Assembly: GCA_031841125.1 (NCBI GenBank)
Contig: JAJSSI010000067.1
Span: 1 to 64,000 of the forward strand
Reading direction: 5' to 3'
Source of the DNA: Acanthococcus lagerstroemiae
Lineage: Eukaryota; Arthropoda; Insecta; Hemiptera; Eriococcidae
Length of the DNA: 64,000 nt
The translations under genes were made by a program, and so were the position numbers. This document shows, piece after piece, positions 39,744 through 54,519 of this stretch (its first letter is position 1; each line of letters opens with the position of its first letter). The notes below the pieces were generated by a model. It worked only from the letters and a program-made list of their open reading frames with translations, made no database searches and was not told where the DNA came from.

Positions 39744-42555
39744 GAGCTAGAGTGATTTTTTGACCCATTTTGACCACATTTTCGAGGGTATCTCGCCCGC
39801 GGAGCGTCGCCGCCAAATTTGAACAACGAATTCGAGCTCAGCGCGAAAAATTGAGTAAAAAACAGCCATCAATTCAAAAATTTTGATTTTTGAAAATTTT
39901 GAAGATTTCTCCATACTATACATCATGTCTTTTTTCGGGTGAAAAAATTTTCGGAGAGATTCGGCGTCGGGGCTGGGGCTGGTTACTCAATTTTTCGTGG
40001 CGAATTCGAATCCGTTGTCAAAATTGAGCTAGAGTGATTTTTTGACCCATTTTGACCACATTTTCGAGAGTATCTCGCCAGCGGAGCGTCGCCGCCAAAT
40101 TTGAACAACGAATTCGAGCTCAGCGCGAAAAATTGAGTAAAAAACAGCCTTCAATTCAAAAATTTTGATTTTTGAAAATTTTGAAGATTTCTCCATACTA
40201 TACATCATGTCTTTTTTCGGGTGAAAAAATTTTCGGAGAGATTCGGCGTCGGGGCTGGGGCTGGTTACTCAATTTTTCGTGGCGAATTCGAATCCGTTGT
40301 CAAAATTGAGCTAGAGTGATTTTTTGACCCATTTTGACCACATTTTGGAGGGTATCTCGCCCGCGGAGCGTCGCCGCCAAATTTGAACAACGAATTCGAG
40401 CTCAGCGCGAAAAATTGAGTAAAAAACAGCCATCAATTCAAAAATTTTGATTTTTGAAAATTTTGAAGATTTCTCCATACTATACATCATGTCTTTTTTC
40501 GGGTGAAAAAATTTTCGGAGAGATTCGGCGTCGGGGCTGGGGCTGGTTACTCAATTTTTCGTGGCGAATTCGAATCCGTTGTCAAAATTGAGCTAGAGTG
40601 ATTTTTTGACCCATTTTGACCACATTTTCGAGGGTATCTCGCCCGCGGAGCGTCGCCGCCAAATTTGAACAACGAATTCGAGCTCAGCGCGAAAAATTGA
40701 GTAAAAAACAGCCTTCAATTCAAAAATTTTGATTTTTGAAAATTTTGAAGATTTCTCCATACTATACATCATGTCTTTTTTCGGGTGAAAAAATTTTCGG
40801 AGAGATTCGGCGTCGGGGCTGGGGCTGGTTACTCAATTTTTCGTGGCGAATTCGAATCCGTTGTCAAAATTGAGCTAGAGTGATTTTTTGACCCATTTTG
40901 ACCACATTTTCGAGGGTATCTCGCCCGCGGAGCGTCGCCGCCAAATTTGAACAACGAATTCGAGCTCAGCGCGAAAAATTGAGTAAAAAACAGCCATCAA
41001 TTCAAAAATTTTGATTTTTGAAAATTTTGAAGATTTCTCCATACTATACATCATGTCTTTTTTCGGGTGAAAAAATTTTCGGAGAGATTCGGCGTCGGGG
41101 CTGGGGCTGGTTACTCAATTTTTCGTGGCGAATTCGAATCCGTTGTCAAAATTGAGCTAGAGTGATTTTTTGACCCATTTTGACCACATTTTCGAGGGTA
41201 TCTCGCCCGCGGAGCGTCGCCGCCAAATTTGAACAACGAATTCGAGCTCAGCGCGAAAAATTGAGTAAAAAACAGCCTTCAATTCAAAAATTTTGATTTT
41301 TGAAAATTTTGAAGATTTCTCCATACTACATCATGTCTTTTTTCGGGTGAAAAAATTTTCGGAGAGATTCGGCGTCGGGGCTGGGGCTGGTTACTCAATT
41401 TTTCGTGGCGAATTCGAATCCGTTGTCAAAATTGAGCTAGAGTGATTTTTTGACCCATTTTGACCACATTTGAGGGTATCTCGCCCGCGGAGCGTCGCCG
41501 CCAAATTTGAACAACGAATTCGAGCTCAGCGCGAAAAATTGAGTAAAAAACAGCCTTCAATTCAAAATTTTGATTTTTGAAAATTTTGAAGATTTCTCCA
41601 TACTATACATCATGTCTTTTTTCGGGTGAAAAAATTTTCGGAGAGATTCGGCGTCGGGCTGGGGCTGGTTACTCAATTTTTCGTGGCGAATTCGAATCCG
41701 TTGTCAAAATTGAGCTAGAGTGATTTTTTGACCCATTTTGACCACATTTCGAGGGTATCTCGCCCGCGGAGCGTCGCCGCCAAATTTGAACAACGAATTC
41801 GAGCTCAGCGCGAAAAATTGAGTAAAAAACAGCCTTCAATTCAAAAATTTTGATTTTTGAAAATTTTGAAGATTTCTCCATACTATACATCATGTCTTTT
41901 TTCGGGTGAAAAAATTTTCGGAGAGATTCGGCGTCGGGGCTGGGGCTGGTTACTCAATTTTTCGTGGCGAATTCGAATCCGTTGTCAAAATTGAGCTAGA
42001 GTGATTTTTTGACCCATTTTGACCACATTTTCGAGGGTATCTCGCCGCGGAGCGTCGCCGCCAAATTTGAACAACGAATTCGAGCTCAGCGCGAAAAATT
42101 GAGTAAAAAACAGCCTTCAATTCAAAAATTTTGATTTTTGAAAATTTTGAAGATTTCTCCATACTATACATCATGTCTTTTTTCGGGTGAAAAAATTTTC
42201 GGAGAGATTCGGCGTCGGGGCTGGGGCTGGTTACTCAATTTTTCGTGGCGAATTCGAATCCGTTGTCAAAATTGAGCTAGAGTGATTTTTTGACCCATTT
42301 TGACCACATTTTCGAGGGTATCTCGCCCGCGGAGCGTCGCCGCCAAATTTGAACAACGAATTCGAGCTCAGCGCGAAAAATTGAGTAAAAAACAGCCTTC
42401 AATTCAAAAATTTTGATTTTTGAAAATTTTGAAGATTTCTCCATACTATACATCATGTCTTTTTTCGGGTGAAAAAATTTTCGGAGAGATTCGGCGTCGG
42501 GGCTGGGGCTGGTTACTCAATTTTTCGTGGCGAATTCGAATCCGTTGTCAAAATT
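39744..42555 (+). repeat. Homogeneous block of long monomers
   Basis: Ten L copies with no S copy. Small changes are CGAGAGTATCTCGCCAGCGG near 40065 (also near 18536 and 52608), CCATACTACATCATG near 41322, and shortened ACATTTGAGG and ACATTTCGAGG leaders near 41466 and 41746. No gene is seen. Confidence 0.85.
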
Positions 42556-45500
42556 GAGCTAGAGTGATTTTTGGACCACATTTTGGAGGGTATCTCGCCC
42601 GCGGAGCGTCGCCGCCAAATTTGAACAACGAATTCGAGCTCAGCGTGAAAAATTGATTAAAAAACAGCCTTCAATTCAAAAATTTTGATTTTTGAAAATT
42701 TTGAAGATTTCTCCATACTATACATCATGTCTTTTTTCGGGTGAAAAAATTTTCGGAGAGATTCGGCGTCGGGCTGGGGCTGGTTACTCAATTTTTCGTG
42801 GCGAATTCGAATCCGTTGTCAAAATTGAGCTAGAGTGATTTTTTGACCCATTTTGACCACATTTTCGAGGGTATCTCGCCCGCGGAGCGTCGCCGCCAAA
42901 TTTGAACAACGAATTCGAGCTCAGCGCGAAAAATTGAGTAAAAAACAGCCTTCAATTCAAAAATTTTGATTTTTGAAAATTTTGAAGATTTCTCCATACT
43001 ATACATCATGTCTTTTTTCGGGTGAAAAAATTTTCGGAGAGATTCGGCGTCGGGGCTGGGGCTGGTTACTCAATTTTTCGTGGCGAATTCGAATCCGTTG
43101 TCAAAATTGAGCTAGAGTGATTTTTGGACCACATTTTGGAGGGTATCTCGCCCGCGGAGCGTCGCCGCCAAATTTGAACAACGAATTCGAGCTCAGCGCG
43201 AAAAATTGAGTAAAAAACAGCCATCAATTCAAAAATTTTGATTTTTGAAAATTTTGAAGATTTCTCCATACTATACATCATGTCTTTTTTCGGGTGAAAA
43301 AATTTTCGGAGAGATTCGGCGTCGGGGCTGGGGCTGGTTACTCAATTTTTCGTGGCGAATTCGAATCCGTTGTCAAAATTGAGCTAGAGTGATTTTTTGA
43401 CCCATTTTGACCACATTTTCGAGGGTATCTCGCCCGCGGAGCGTCGCCGCCAAATTTGAACAACGAATTCGAGCTCAGCGCGAAAAATTGAGTAAAAAAC
43501 AGCCTTCAATTCAAAAATTTTGATTTTTGAAAATTTTGAAGATTTCTCCATACTATACATCATGTCTTTTTTCGGGTGAAAAAATTTTCGGAGAGATTCG
43601 GCGTCGGGGCTGGGGCTGGTTACTCAATTTTTCGTGGCGAATTCGAATCCGTTGTCAAAATTGAGCTAGAGTGATTTTTTGACCCATTTTGACCACATTT
43701 TCGAGGGTATCTCGCCGCGGAGCGTCGCCGCCAAATTTGAACAACGAATTCGAGCTCAGCGCGAAAAATTGAGTAAAAAACAGCCTTCAATTCAAAAATT
43801 TTGATTTTTGAAAATTTTGAAGATTTCTCCATACTATACATCATGTCTTTTTTCGGGTGAAAAAATTTTCGGAGAGATTCGGCGTCGGGGCTGGGGCTGG
43901 TTACTCAATTTTTCGTGGCGAATTCGAATCCGTTGTCAAAATTGAGCTAGAGTGATTTTTGGACCACATTTTGGAGGGTATCTCGCCCGCGGAGCGTCGC
44001 CGCCAAATTTGAACAACGAATTCGAGCTCAGCGCGAAAAATTGAGTAAAAAACAGCCATCAATTCAAAACTTTTGATTTTTGAAAATTTTGAAGATTTCT
44101 CCATACTACAATCATGTCTTTTTTCGGGTGAAAAAATTTTCGGAGAGATTCGGCGTCGGGGCTGGGGCTGGTTACTCAATTTTTCGTGGCGAATTCGAAT
44201 CCGTTGTCAAAATTGAGCTAGAGTGATTTTTGGACCACATTTTGGAGGGTATCTCGCCCGCGGAGCGTCGCCGCCAAATTTGAACAACGAATTCGAGCTC
44301 AGCGCGAAAAATTGAGTAAAAAACAGCCTTCAATTCAAAAATTTTGATTTTTGAAAATTTTGAAGATTTCTCCATACTATACATCATGTCTTTTTTCGGG
44401 TGAAAAAATTTTCGGAGAGATTCGGCGTCGGGGCTGGGGCTGGTTACTCAATTTTTCGTGGCGAATTCGAATCCGTTGTCAAAATTGAGCTAGAGTGATT
44501 TTTTGACCCATTTTGACCACATTTTCGAGGGTATCTCGCCCGCGGAGCGTCGCCGCCAAATTTGAACAACGAATTCGAGCTCAGCGCGAAAAATTGAGTA
44601 AAAAACAGCCTTCAATTCAAAAATTTTGATTTTTGAAAATTTTGAAGATTTCTCCATACTATACATCATGTCTTTTTTCGGGTGAAAAAATTTTCGGAGA
44701 GATTCGGCGTCGGGGCTGGGGCTGGTTACTCAATTTTTCGTGGCGAATTCGAATCCGTTGTCAAAATTGAGCTAGAGTGATTTTTTGACCACATTTTGGA
44801 GGGTATCTCGCCCGCGGAGCGTCGCCGCCAAATTTGAACAACGAATTCGAGCTCAGCGCGAAAAATTGAGTAAAAAACAGCCATCAATTCAAAAATTTTG
44901 ATTTTTGAAAATTTTGAAGATTTCTCCATACTATACATCATGTCTTTTTTCGGGTGAAAAAATTTTCGGAGAGATTCGGCGTCGGGGCTGGGGCTGGTTA
45001 CTCAATTTTTCGTGGCGAATTCGAATCCGTTGTCAAAATTGAGCTAGAGTGATTTTTTGACCCATTTTGACCACATTTTCGAGGGTATCTCGCCCGCGGA
45101 GCGTCGCCGCCAAATTTGAACAACGAATTCGAGCTCAGCGCGAAAAATTGAGTAAAAAACAGCCTTCAATTCAAAAATTTTGATTTTTGAAAATTTTGAA
45201 GATTTCTCCATACTATACATCATGTCTTTTTTCGGGTGAAAAAATTTTCGGAGAGATTCGGCGTCGGGGCTGGGGCTGGTTACTCAATTTTTCGTGGCGA
45301 ATTCGAATCCGTTGTCAAAATTGAGCTAGAGTGATTTTTTGACCCATTTTGACCACATTTTCGAGGGTATCTCGCCCGCGGAGCGTCGCCGCCAAATTTG
45401 AACAACGAATTCGAGCTCAGCGCGAAAAATTGAGTAAAAAACAGCCTTCAATTCAAAAATTTTGATTTTTGAAAATTTTGAAGATTTCTCCATACTATAC

Positions 45501-48500
45501 ATCATGTCTTTTTTCGGGTGAAAAAATTTTCGGAGAGATTCGGCGTCGGGGCTGGGGCTGGTTACTCAATTTTTCGTGGCGAATTCGAATCCGTTGTCAA
45601 AATTGAGCTAGAGTTTTTTTTTGACCACATTTTGGAGGGTATCTCGCCCGCGGAGCGTCGCCGCCAAATTTGAACAACGAATTCGAGCTCAGCGCGAAAA
45701 ATTGAGTAAAAAACAGCCATCAATTCAAAATTTTGATTTTTGAAAATTTTGAAGATTTCTCCATACTATACATCATGTCTTTTTTCGGGTGAAAAAATTT
45801 TCGGAGAGATTCGGCGTCGGGGCTGGGGCTGGTTACTCAATTTTTCGTGGCGAATTCGAATCCGTTGTCAAAATTGAGCTAGAGTGATTTTTTGACCCAT
45901 TTTGACCACATTTTCGAGGGTATCTCGCCCGCGGAGCGTCGCCGCCAAATTTGAACAACGAATTCGAGCTCAGCGCGAAAAATTGAGTAAAAAACAGCCT
46001 TCAATTCAAAAATTTTGATTTTTGAAAATTTTGAAGATTTCTCCATACTATACATCATGTCTTTTTTCGGGTGAAAAAATTTTCGGAGAGATTCGGCGTC
46101 GGGGCTGGGGCTGGTTACTCAATTTTTCGTGGCGAATTCGAATCCGTTGTCAAAATTGAGCTAGAGTGATTTTTTGACCCATTTTGACCACATTTTCGAG
46201 GGTATCTCGCCCGCGGAGCGTCGCCGCCAAATTTGAACAACGAATTCGAGCTCAGCGCGAAAAATTGAGTAAAAAACAGCCTTCAATTCAAAAATTTTGA
46301 TTTTTGAAAATTTTGAAGATTTCTCCATACTATACATCATGTCTTTTTTCGGGTGAAAAAATTTTCGGAGAGATTCGGCGTCGGGGCTGGGGCTGGTTAC
46401 TCAATTTTTCGTGGCGAATTCGAATCCGTTGTCAAAATTGAGCTAGAGTGATTTTTTGACCACATTTTGGAGGGTATCTCGCCCGCGGAGCGTCGCCGCC
46501 AAATTTGAACAACGAATTCGAGCTCAGCGCGAAAAATTGAGTAAAAAACAGCCTTCAATTCAAAAATTTTGATTTTTGAAAATTTTGAAGATTTCTCCAT
46601 ACTACATCATGTCTTTTTTCGGGTGAAAAAATTTTCGGAGAGATTCGGCGTCGGGGCTGGGGCTGGTTACTCAATTTTTCGTGGCGAATTCGAATCCGTT
46701 GTCAAAATTGAGCTAGAGTGATTTTTTGACCCATTTTGACCACATTTTCGAGGGTATCTCGCCCGCGGAGCGTCGCCGCCAAATTTGAACAACGAATTCG
46801 AGCTCAGCGCGAAAAATTGAGTAAAAAACAGCCTTCAATTCAAAAATTTTGATTTTTGAAAATTTTGAAGATTTCTCCATACTATACATCATGTCTTTTT
46901 TCGGGTGAAAAAATTTTCGGAGAGATTCGGCGTCGGGGCTGGGGCTGGTTACTCAATTTTTCGTGGCGAATTCGAATCCGTTGTCAAAATTGAGCTAGAG
47001 TGATTTTTGACCACATTTTGGAGGGTATCTCGCCCGCGGAGCGTCGCCGCCAAATTTGAACAACGAATTCGAGCTCAGCGCGAAAAATTGAGTAAAAAAC
47101 AGCCATCAATTCAAAAATTTTGATTTTTGAAAATTTTGAAGATTTCTCCATACTATACATCATGTCTTTTTTCGGGTGAAAAAATTTTCGGAGAGATTCG
47201 GCGTCGGGGCTGGGGCTGGTTACTCAATTTTTCGTGGCGAATTCGAATCCGTTGTCAAAATTGAGCTAGAGTGATTTTTTGACCCATTTTGACCACATTT
47301 TCGAGGGTATCTCGCCAAGGAGCGTCGCCGCCAAATTTGAACAACGAATTCGAGCTCAGCGCGAAAAATTGAGTAAAAAACAGCCTTCAATTCAAAAATT
47401 TTGATTTTTGAAAATTTTGAAGATTTCTCCATACTATACATCATGTCTTTTTTCGGGTGAAAAAATTTTCGGAGAGATTCGGCGTCGGGGCTGGGGCTGG
47501 TTACTCAATTTTTCGTGGCGAATTCGAATCCGTTGTCAAAATTGAGCTAGAGTGATTTTTTGACCCATTTTGACCACATTTTCGAGGGTATCTCGCCCGC
47601 GGAGCGTCGCCGCCAAATTTGAACAACGAATTCGAGCTCAGCGCGAAAAATTGAGTAAAAAACAGCCTTCAATTCAAAAATTTTGATTTTTGAAAATTTT
47701 GAAGATTTCTCCATACTATACATCATGTCTTTTTTCGGGTGAAAAAATTTTCGGAGAGATTCGGCGTCGGGCTGGGGCTGGTTACTCAATTTTTCGTGGC
47801 GAATTCGAATCCGTTGTCAAAATTGAGCTAGAGTGATTTTTTGACCCATTTTGACCACATTTTCGAGGGTATCTCGCCCGCGGAGCGTCGCCGCCAAATT
47901 TGAACAACGAATTCGAGCTCAGCGCGAAAAATTGAGTAAAAAACAGCCTTCAATTCAAAAATTTTGATTTTTGAAAATTTTGAAGATTTCTCCATACTAT
48001 ACATCATGTCTTTTTTCGGGTGAAAAAATTTTCGGAGAGATTCGGCGTCGGGGCTGGGGCTGGTTACTCAATTTTTCGTGGCGAATTCGAATCCGTTGTC
48101 AAAATTGAGCTAGAGTGATTTTTTGACCACATTTTGGAGGGTATCTCGCCCGCGGAGCGTCGCCGCCAAATTTGAACAACGAATTCGAGCTCAGCGCGAA
48201 AAATTGAGTAAAAAACAGCCATCAATTCAAAAATTTTGATTTTTGAAAATTTTGAAGATTTCTCCATACTATACATCATGTCTTTTTTCGGGTGAAAAAA
48301 TTTTCGGAGAGATTCGGCGTCGGGGCTGGGGCTGGTTACTCAATTTTTCGTGGCGAATTCGAATCCGTTGTCAAAATTGAGCTAGAGTGATTTTTTGACC
48401 CATTTTGACCACATTTTCGAGGGTATCTCGCCCGCGGAGCGTCGCCGCCAAATTTGAACAACGAATTCGAGCTCAGCGCGAAAAATTGAGTAAAAAACAG

Positions 48501-49224
48501 CCATCAATTCAAAAATTTTGATTTTTGAAAATTTTGAAGATTTCTCCATACTATACATCATGTCTTTTTTCGGGTGAAAAAATTTTCGGAGAGATTCGGC
48601 GTCGGGGCTGGGGCTGGTTACTCAATTTTTCGTGGCGAATTCGAATCCGTTGTCAAAATTGAGCTAGAGTGATTTTTTGACCCATTTTGACCACATTTTC
48701 GAGGGTATCTCGCCCGCGGAGCGTCGCCGCCAAATTTGAACAACGAATTCGAGCTCAGCGCGAAAAATTGAGTAAAAAACAGCCTTCAATTCAAAAATTT
48801 TGATTTTTGAAAATTTTGAAGATTTCTCCATACTATACATCATGTCTTTTTTCGGGTGAAAAAATTTTCGGAGAGATTCGGCGTCGGGGCTGGGGCTGGT
48901 TACTCAATTTTTCGTGGCGAATTCGAATCCGTTGTCAAAATTGAGCTAGAGTGATTTTTTGACCCATTTTGACCACATTTTGGAGGGTATCTCGCCCGCG
49001 GAGCGTCGCCGCCAAATTTGAACAATGAATTCGAGCTCAGCGCGAAAAATTGAGTAAAAAACAGCCTTCAATTCAAAAATTTTGATTTTTGAAAATTTTG
49101 AAGATTTCTCCATACTATACATCATGTCTTTTTTCGGGTGAAAAAATTTTCGGAGAGATTCGGCGTCGGGGCTGGGGCTGGTTACTCAATTTTTCGTGGC
49201 GAATTCGAATCCGTTGTCAAAATT

Positions 49225-49778
49225 GAGCTAGAGTGATTTTTTGACCCATTTTGACCACATTTTCGAGGGTATCTTGCCCGCGGAGCGTCGCCGCCAAATT
49301 TGAACAACGAATTCGAGCTCAGCGTGAAAAATTGATTAAAAAACAGCCTTCAATTCAAAAATTTTGATTTTTGAAAATTTTGAAGATTTCTCCATACTGT
49401 ACATCATGTCTTTTTTCGGGTGAAAAAATTTTCGGAGAGATTCGGCGTCGGGGCTGGGGCTGGTTACTCAATTTTTCGTGGCGAATTCGAATCCGTTGTC
49501 AAAATTGAGCTAGAGTGATTTTTGGACCACATTTTGGAGGGTATCTCGCCCGCGGTGCGTCGCCGCCAAATTTGAACAATGAATTCGAGCTCAGCGCGAA
49601 AAATTAAGTAAAAAACAGCCATCAATTCAAAAATTTTGATTTTTGAAAATTTTGAAGATTTCTCCATACTATACATCATGTCTTTTTTCGGGTGAAAAAA
49701 TTTTCGGAGAGATTCGGCGTCGGTGCTGGGGCTGGTTACTCAATTTTTCGTGGCGAATTCGAATCCGTTGTCAAAATT
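49225..49778 (+). repeat. Two-monomer haplotype block (copy 2 of a distant pair)
   Basis: The L copy has TATCTTGCCC, CAGCGTGAAAAATTGATT and CATACTGTACATC. The S copy after it has GCGGTGCGTCGCC, GAACAATGAATTC, AAATTAAGTAAAA and GTCGGTGCTGG. The L+S pair matches 12029-12581 in its rare markers, and the S half also matches the S copy beginning at 17110, which shares all four of its markers. Confidence 0.8.
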
Positions 49779-50060
49779 GAGCTAGAGTGATTTTTTGACC
49801 CATTTTGAACACATTTTCGAGGGTATCTTGCCCGCGAAGCGTCGCCGCAAAATTTGAACAACGAATTCGAGCTCAGCGCGAAAAATTGAGTAAAAAACAG
49901 CCTTCAATTCAAAAATTTTGATTTTTGAAAATTTTGAAGATTTCTCCATACTATACATCATGTCTTTTTTCGGGTGAAAAAATTTTCGGAGAGATTCGGC
50001 GTCGGGGCTGGGGCTGGTTACTCAATTTTTCGTGGCGAATTCGAATCCGTTGTCAAAATT
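49779..50060 (+). repeat. Variant monomer, GAACACATTTT / GCGAAGCG haplotype (copy 3)
   Basis: This copy carries the same four linked changes. It directly follows the S copy with GGTGCG, AATGAATTC and AATTAAG. At 16829 the order is reversed (this haplotype first, that S copy second), so the two associations cannot come from one simple block copy without rearrangement. Confidence 0.85.
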
Positions 50061-53000
50061 GAGCTAGAGTGATTTTTTGACCCATTTTGACCACATTTTC
50101 GAGGGTATCTTGCCCGCGGAGCGTCGCCGCCAAATTTGAACAACGAATTCGAGCTCAGCGTGAAAAATTGATTAAAAAACAGCCTTCAATTCAAAAATTT
50201 TGATTTTTGAAAATTTTGAAGATTTCTCCATACTATACATCATGTCTTTTTTCGGGTGAAAAAATTTTCGGAGAGATTCGGCGTCGGGGCTGGGGCTGGT
50301 TACTCAATTTTTCGTGGCGAATTCGAATCCGTTGTCAAAATTGAGCTAGAGTGATTTTTTGACCACATTTTGGAGGGTATCTCGCCCGCGGAGCGTCGCC
50401 GCCAAATTTGAACAACGAATTCGAGCTCAGCGCGAAAAATTGAGTAAAAAACAGCCATCAATTCAAAAATTTTGATTTTTGAAAATTTTGAAGATTTCTC
50501 CATACTATACATCATGTCTTTTTTCGGGTGAAAAAATTTTCGGAGAGATTCGGCGTCGGGGCTGGGGCTGGTTACTCAATTTTTCGTGGCGAATTCGAAT
50601 CCGTTGTCAAAATTGAGCTAGAGTGATTTTTTGACCCATTTTGACCACATTTTCGAGGGTATCTCGCCCGCGGAGCGTCGCCGCCAAATTTGAACAACGA
50701 ATTCGAGCTCAGCGCGAAAAATTGAGTAAAAAACAGCCTTCAATTCAAAAATTTTGATTTTTGAAAATTTTGAAGATTTCTCCATACTATACATCATGTC
50801 TTTTTTCGGGTGAAAAAATTTTCGGAGAGATTCGGCGTCGGGGCTGGGGCTGGTTACTCAATTTTTCGTGGCGAATTCGAATCCGTTGTCAAAATTGAGC
50901 TAGAGTGATTTTTTGACCCATTTTGACCACATTTTGGAGGGTATCTCGCCCGCGGAGCGTCGCCGCCAAATTTGAACAACGAATTCGAGCTCAGCGCGAA
51001 AAATTGAGTAAAAAACAGCCTTCAATTCAAAAATTTTGATTTTTGAAAATTTTGAAGATTTCTCCATACTATACATCATGTCTTTTTTCGGGTGAAAAAA
51101 TTTTCGGAGAGATTCGGCGTCGGGGCTGGGGCTGGTTACTCAATTTTTCGTGGCGAATTCGAATCCGTTGTCAAAATTGAGCTAGAGTGATTTTTTGACC
51201 CATTTTGACCACATTTTCGAGGGTATCTCGCCCGCGGAGCGTCGCCGCCAAATTTGAACAACGAATTCGAGCTCAGCGCGAAAAATTGAGTAAAAAACAG
51301 CCTTCAATTCAAAAATTTTGATTTTTGAAAATTTTGAAGATTTCTCCATACTATACATCATGTCTTTTTTCGGGTGAAAAAATTTTCGGAGAGATTCGGC
51401 GTCGGGGCTGGGGCTGGTTACTCAATTTTTCGTGGCGAATTCGAATCCGTTGTCAAAATTGAGCTAGAGTGATTTTTTGACCACATTTTGAGGGTATCTC
51501 GCCCGCGGAGCGTCGCCGCCAAATTTGAACAACGAATTCGAGCTCAGCGCGAAAAATTGAGTAAAAAACAGCCTTCAATTCAAAAATTTTGATTTTTGAA
51601 AATTTTGAAGATTTCTCCATACTATACATCATGTCTTTTTTCGGGTGAAAAAATTTTCGGAGAGATTCGGCGTCGGGGCTGGGGCTGGTTACTCAATTTT
51701 TCGTGGCGAATTCGAATCCGTTGTCAAAATTGAGCTAGAGTGATTTTTTGACCCATTTTGACCACATTTTCGAGGGTATCTCGCCCGCGGAGCGTCGCCG
51801 CCAAATTTGAACAACGAATTCGAGCTCAGCGCGAAAAATTGAGTAAAAAACAGCCTTCAATTCAAAAATTTTGATTTTTGAAAATTTTGAAGATTTCTCC
51901 ATACTATACATCATGTCTTTTTTCGGGTGAAAAAATTTTCGGAGAGATTCGGCGTCGGGGCTGGGGCTGGTTACTCAATTTTTCGTGGCGAATTCGAATC
52001 CGTTGTCAAAATTGAGCTAGAGTGATTTTTTGACCACATTTTGGAGGGTATCTCGCCCGCGGAGCGTCGCCGCCAAATTTGAACAACGAATTCGAGCTCA
52101 GCGCGAAAAATTGAGTAAAAAACAGCCTTCAATTCAAAAATTTTGATTTTTGAAAATTTTGAAGATTTCTCCATACTATACATCATGTCTTTTTTCGGGT
52201 GAAAAAATTTTCGGAGAGATTCGGCGTCGGGGCTGGGGCTGGTTACTCAATTTTTCGTGGCGAATTCGAATCCGTTGTCAAAATTGAGCTAGAGTGATTT
52301 TTTGACCCATTTTGACCACATTTTCGAGGGTATCTCGCCCGCGGAGCGTCGCCGCCAAATTTGAACAACGAATTCGAGCTCAGCGCGAAAAATTGAGTAA
52401 AAAACAGCCTTCAATTCAAAAATTTTGATTTTTGAAAATTTTGAAGATTTCTCCATACTATACATCATGTCTTTTTTCGGGTGAAAAAATTTTCGGAGAG
52501 ATTCGGCGTCGGGGCTGGGGCTGGTTACTCAATTTTTCGTGGCGAATTCGAATCCGTTGTCAAGATTGAGCTAGAGTGATTTTTTGACCCATTTTGACCA
52601 CATTTTCGAGAGTATCTCGCCAGCGGAGCGTCGCCGCCAAATTTGAACAACGAATTCGAGCTCAGCGCGAAAAATTGAGTAAAAAACAGCCTTCAATTCA
52701 AAAATTTTGATTTTTGAAAATTTTGAAGATTTCTCCATACTATACATCATGTCTTTTTTCGGGTGAAAAAATTTTCGGAGAGATTCGGCGTCGGGGCTGG
52801 GGCTGGTTACTCAATTTTTCGTGGCGAATTCGAATCCGTTGTCAAAATTGAGCTAGAGTGATTTTTGGACCACATTTTGGAGGGTATCTCGCCCGCGGAG
52901 CGTCGCCGCCAAATTTGAACAACGAATTCGAGCTCAGCGCGAAAAATTGAGTAAAAAACAGCCATCAATTCAAAAATTTTGATTTTTGAAAATTTTGAAG

Positions 53001-54519
53001 ATTTCTCCATACTATACATCATGTCTTTTTTCGGGTGAAAAAATTTTCGGAGAGATTCGGCGTCGGGGCTGGGGCTGGTTACTCAATTTTTCGTGGCGAA
53101 TTCGAATCCGTTGTCAAAATTGAGCTAGAGTGATTTTTTGACCCATTTTGACCACATTTTCGAGGGTATCTCGCCCGCGGAGCGTCGCCGCCAAATTTGA
53201 ACAACGAATTCGAGCTCAGCGCGAAAAATTGAGTAAAAAACAGCCTTCAATTCAAAAATTTTGATTTTTGAAAATTTTGAAGATTTCTCCATACTATACA
53301 TCATGTCTTTTTTCGGGTGAAAAAATTTTCGGAGAGATTCGGCGTCGGGGCTGGGGCTGGTTACTCAATTTTTCGTGGCGAATTCGAATCCGTTGTCAAA
53401 TTGAGCTAGAGTGATTTTTGGACCACATTTTGGAGGGTATCTCGCCCGCGGAGCGTCGCCGCCAAATTTGAACAACGAATTCGAGCTCAGCGCGAAAAAT
53501 TGAGTAAAAAACAGCCTTCAATTCAAAAATTTTGATTTTTGAAAATTTTGAAGATTTCTCCATACTATACATCATGTCTTTTTTCGGGTGAAAAAATTTT
53601 CGGAGAGATTCGGCGTCGGGCTGGGGCTGGTTACTCAATTTTTCGTGGCGAATTCGAATCCGTTGTCAAAATTGAGCTAGAGTGATTTTTTGACCCATTT
53701 TGACCACATTTTCGAGGGTATCTCGCCCGCGGAGCGTCGCCGCCAAATTTGAACAACGAATTCGAGCTCAGCGCGAAAAATTGAGTAAAAAACAGCCTTC
53801 AATTCAAAAATTTTGATTTTTGAAAATTTTGAAGATTTCTCCATACTATACATCATGTCTTTTTTCGGGTGAAAAAATTTTCGGAGAGATTCGGCGTCGG
53901 GGCTGGGGCTGGTTACTCAATTTTTCGTGGCGAATTCGAATCCGTTGTCAAAATTGAGCTAGAGTGATTTTTTGACCCATTTTGACCACATTTTCGAGGG
54001 TATCTCGCCCGCGGAGCGTCGCCGCCAAATTTGAACAACGAATTCGAGCTCAGCGCGAAAAATTGAGTAAAAAACAGCCTTCAATTCAAAAATTTTGATT
54101 TTTGAAAATTTTGAAGATTTCTCCATACTATACATCATGTCTTTTTTCGGGTGAAAAAATTTTCGGAGAGATTCGGCGTCGGGGCTGGGGCTGGTTACTC
54201 AATTTTTCGTGGCGAATTCGAATCCGTTGTCAAAATTGAGCTAGAGTGATTTTTTGACCCATTTTGACCACATTTTCGAGGGTATCTCGCCCGCGGAGCG
54301 TCGCCGCCAAATTTGAACAACGAATTCGAGCTCAGCGCGAAAAATTGAGTAAAAAACAGCCTTCAATTCAAAAATTTTGATTTTTGAAAATTTTGAAGAT
54401 TTCTCCATACTATACATCATGTCTTTTTTCGGGTGAAAAAATTTTCGGAGAGATTCGGCGTCGGGGCTGGGGCTGGTTACTCAATTTTTCGTGGCGAATT
54501 CGAATCCGTTGTCAAAATT

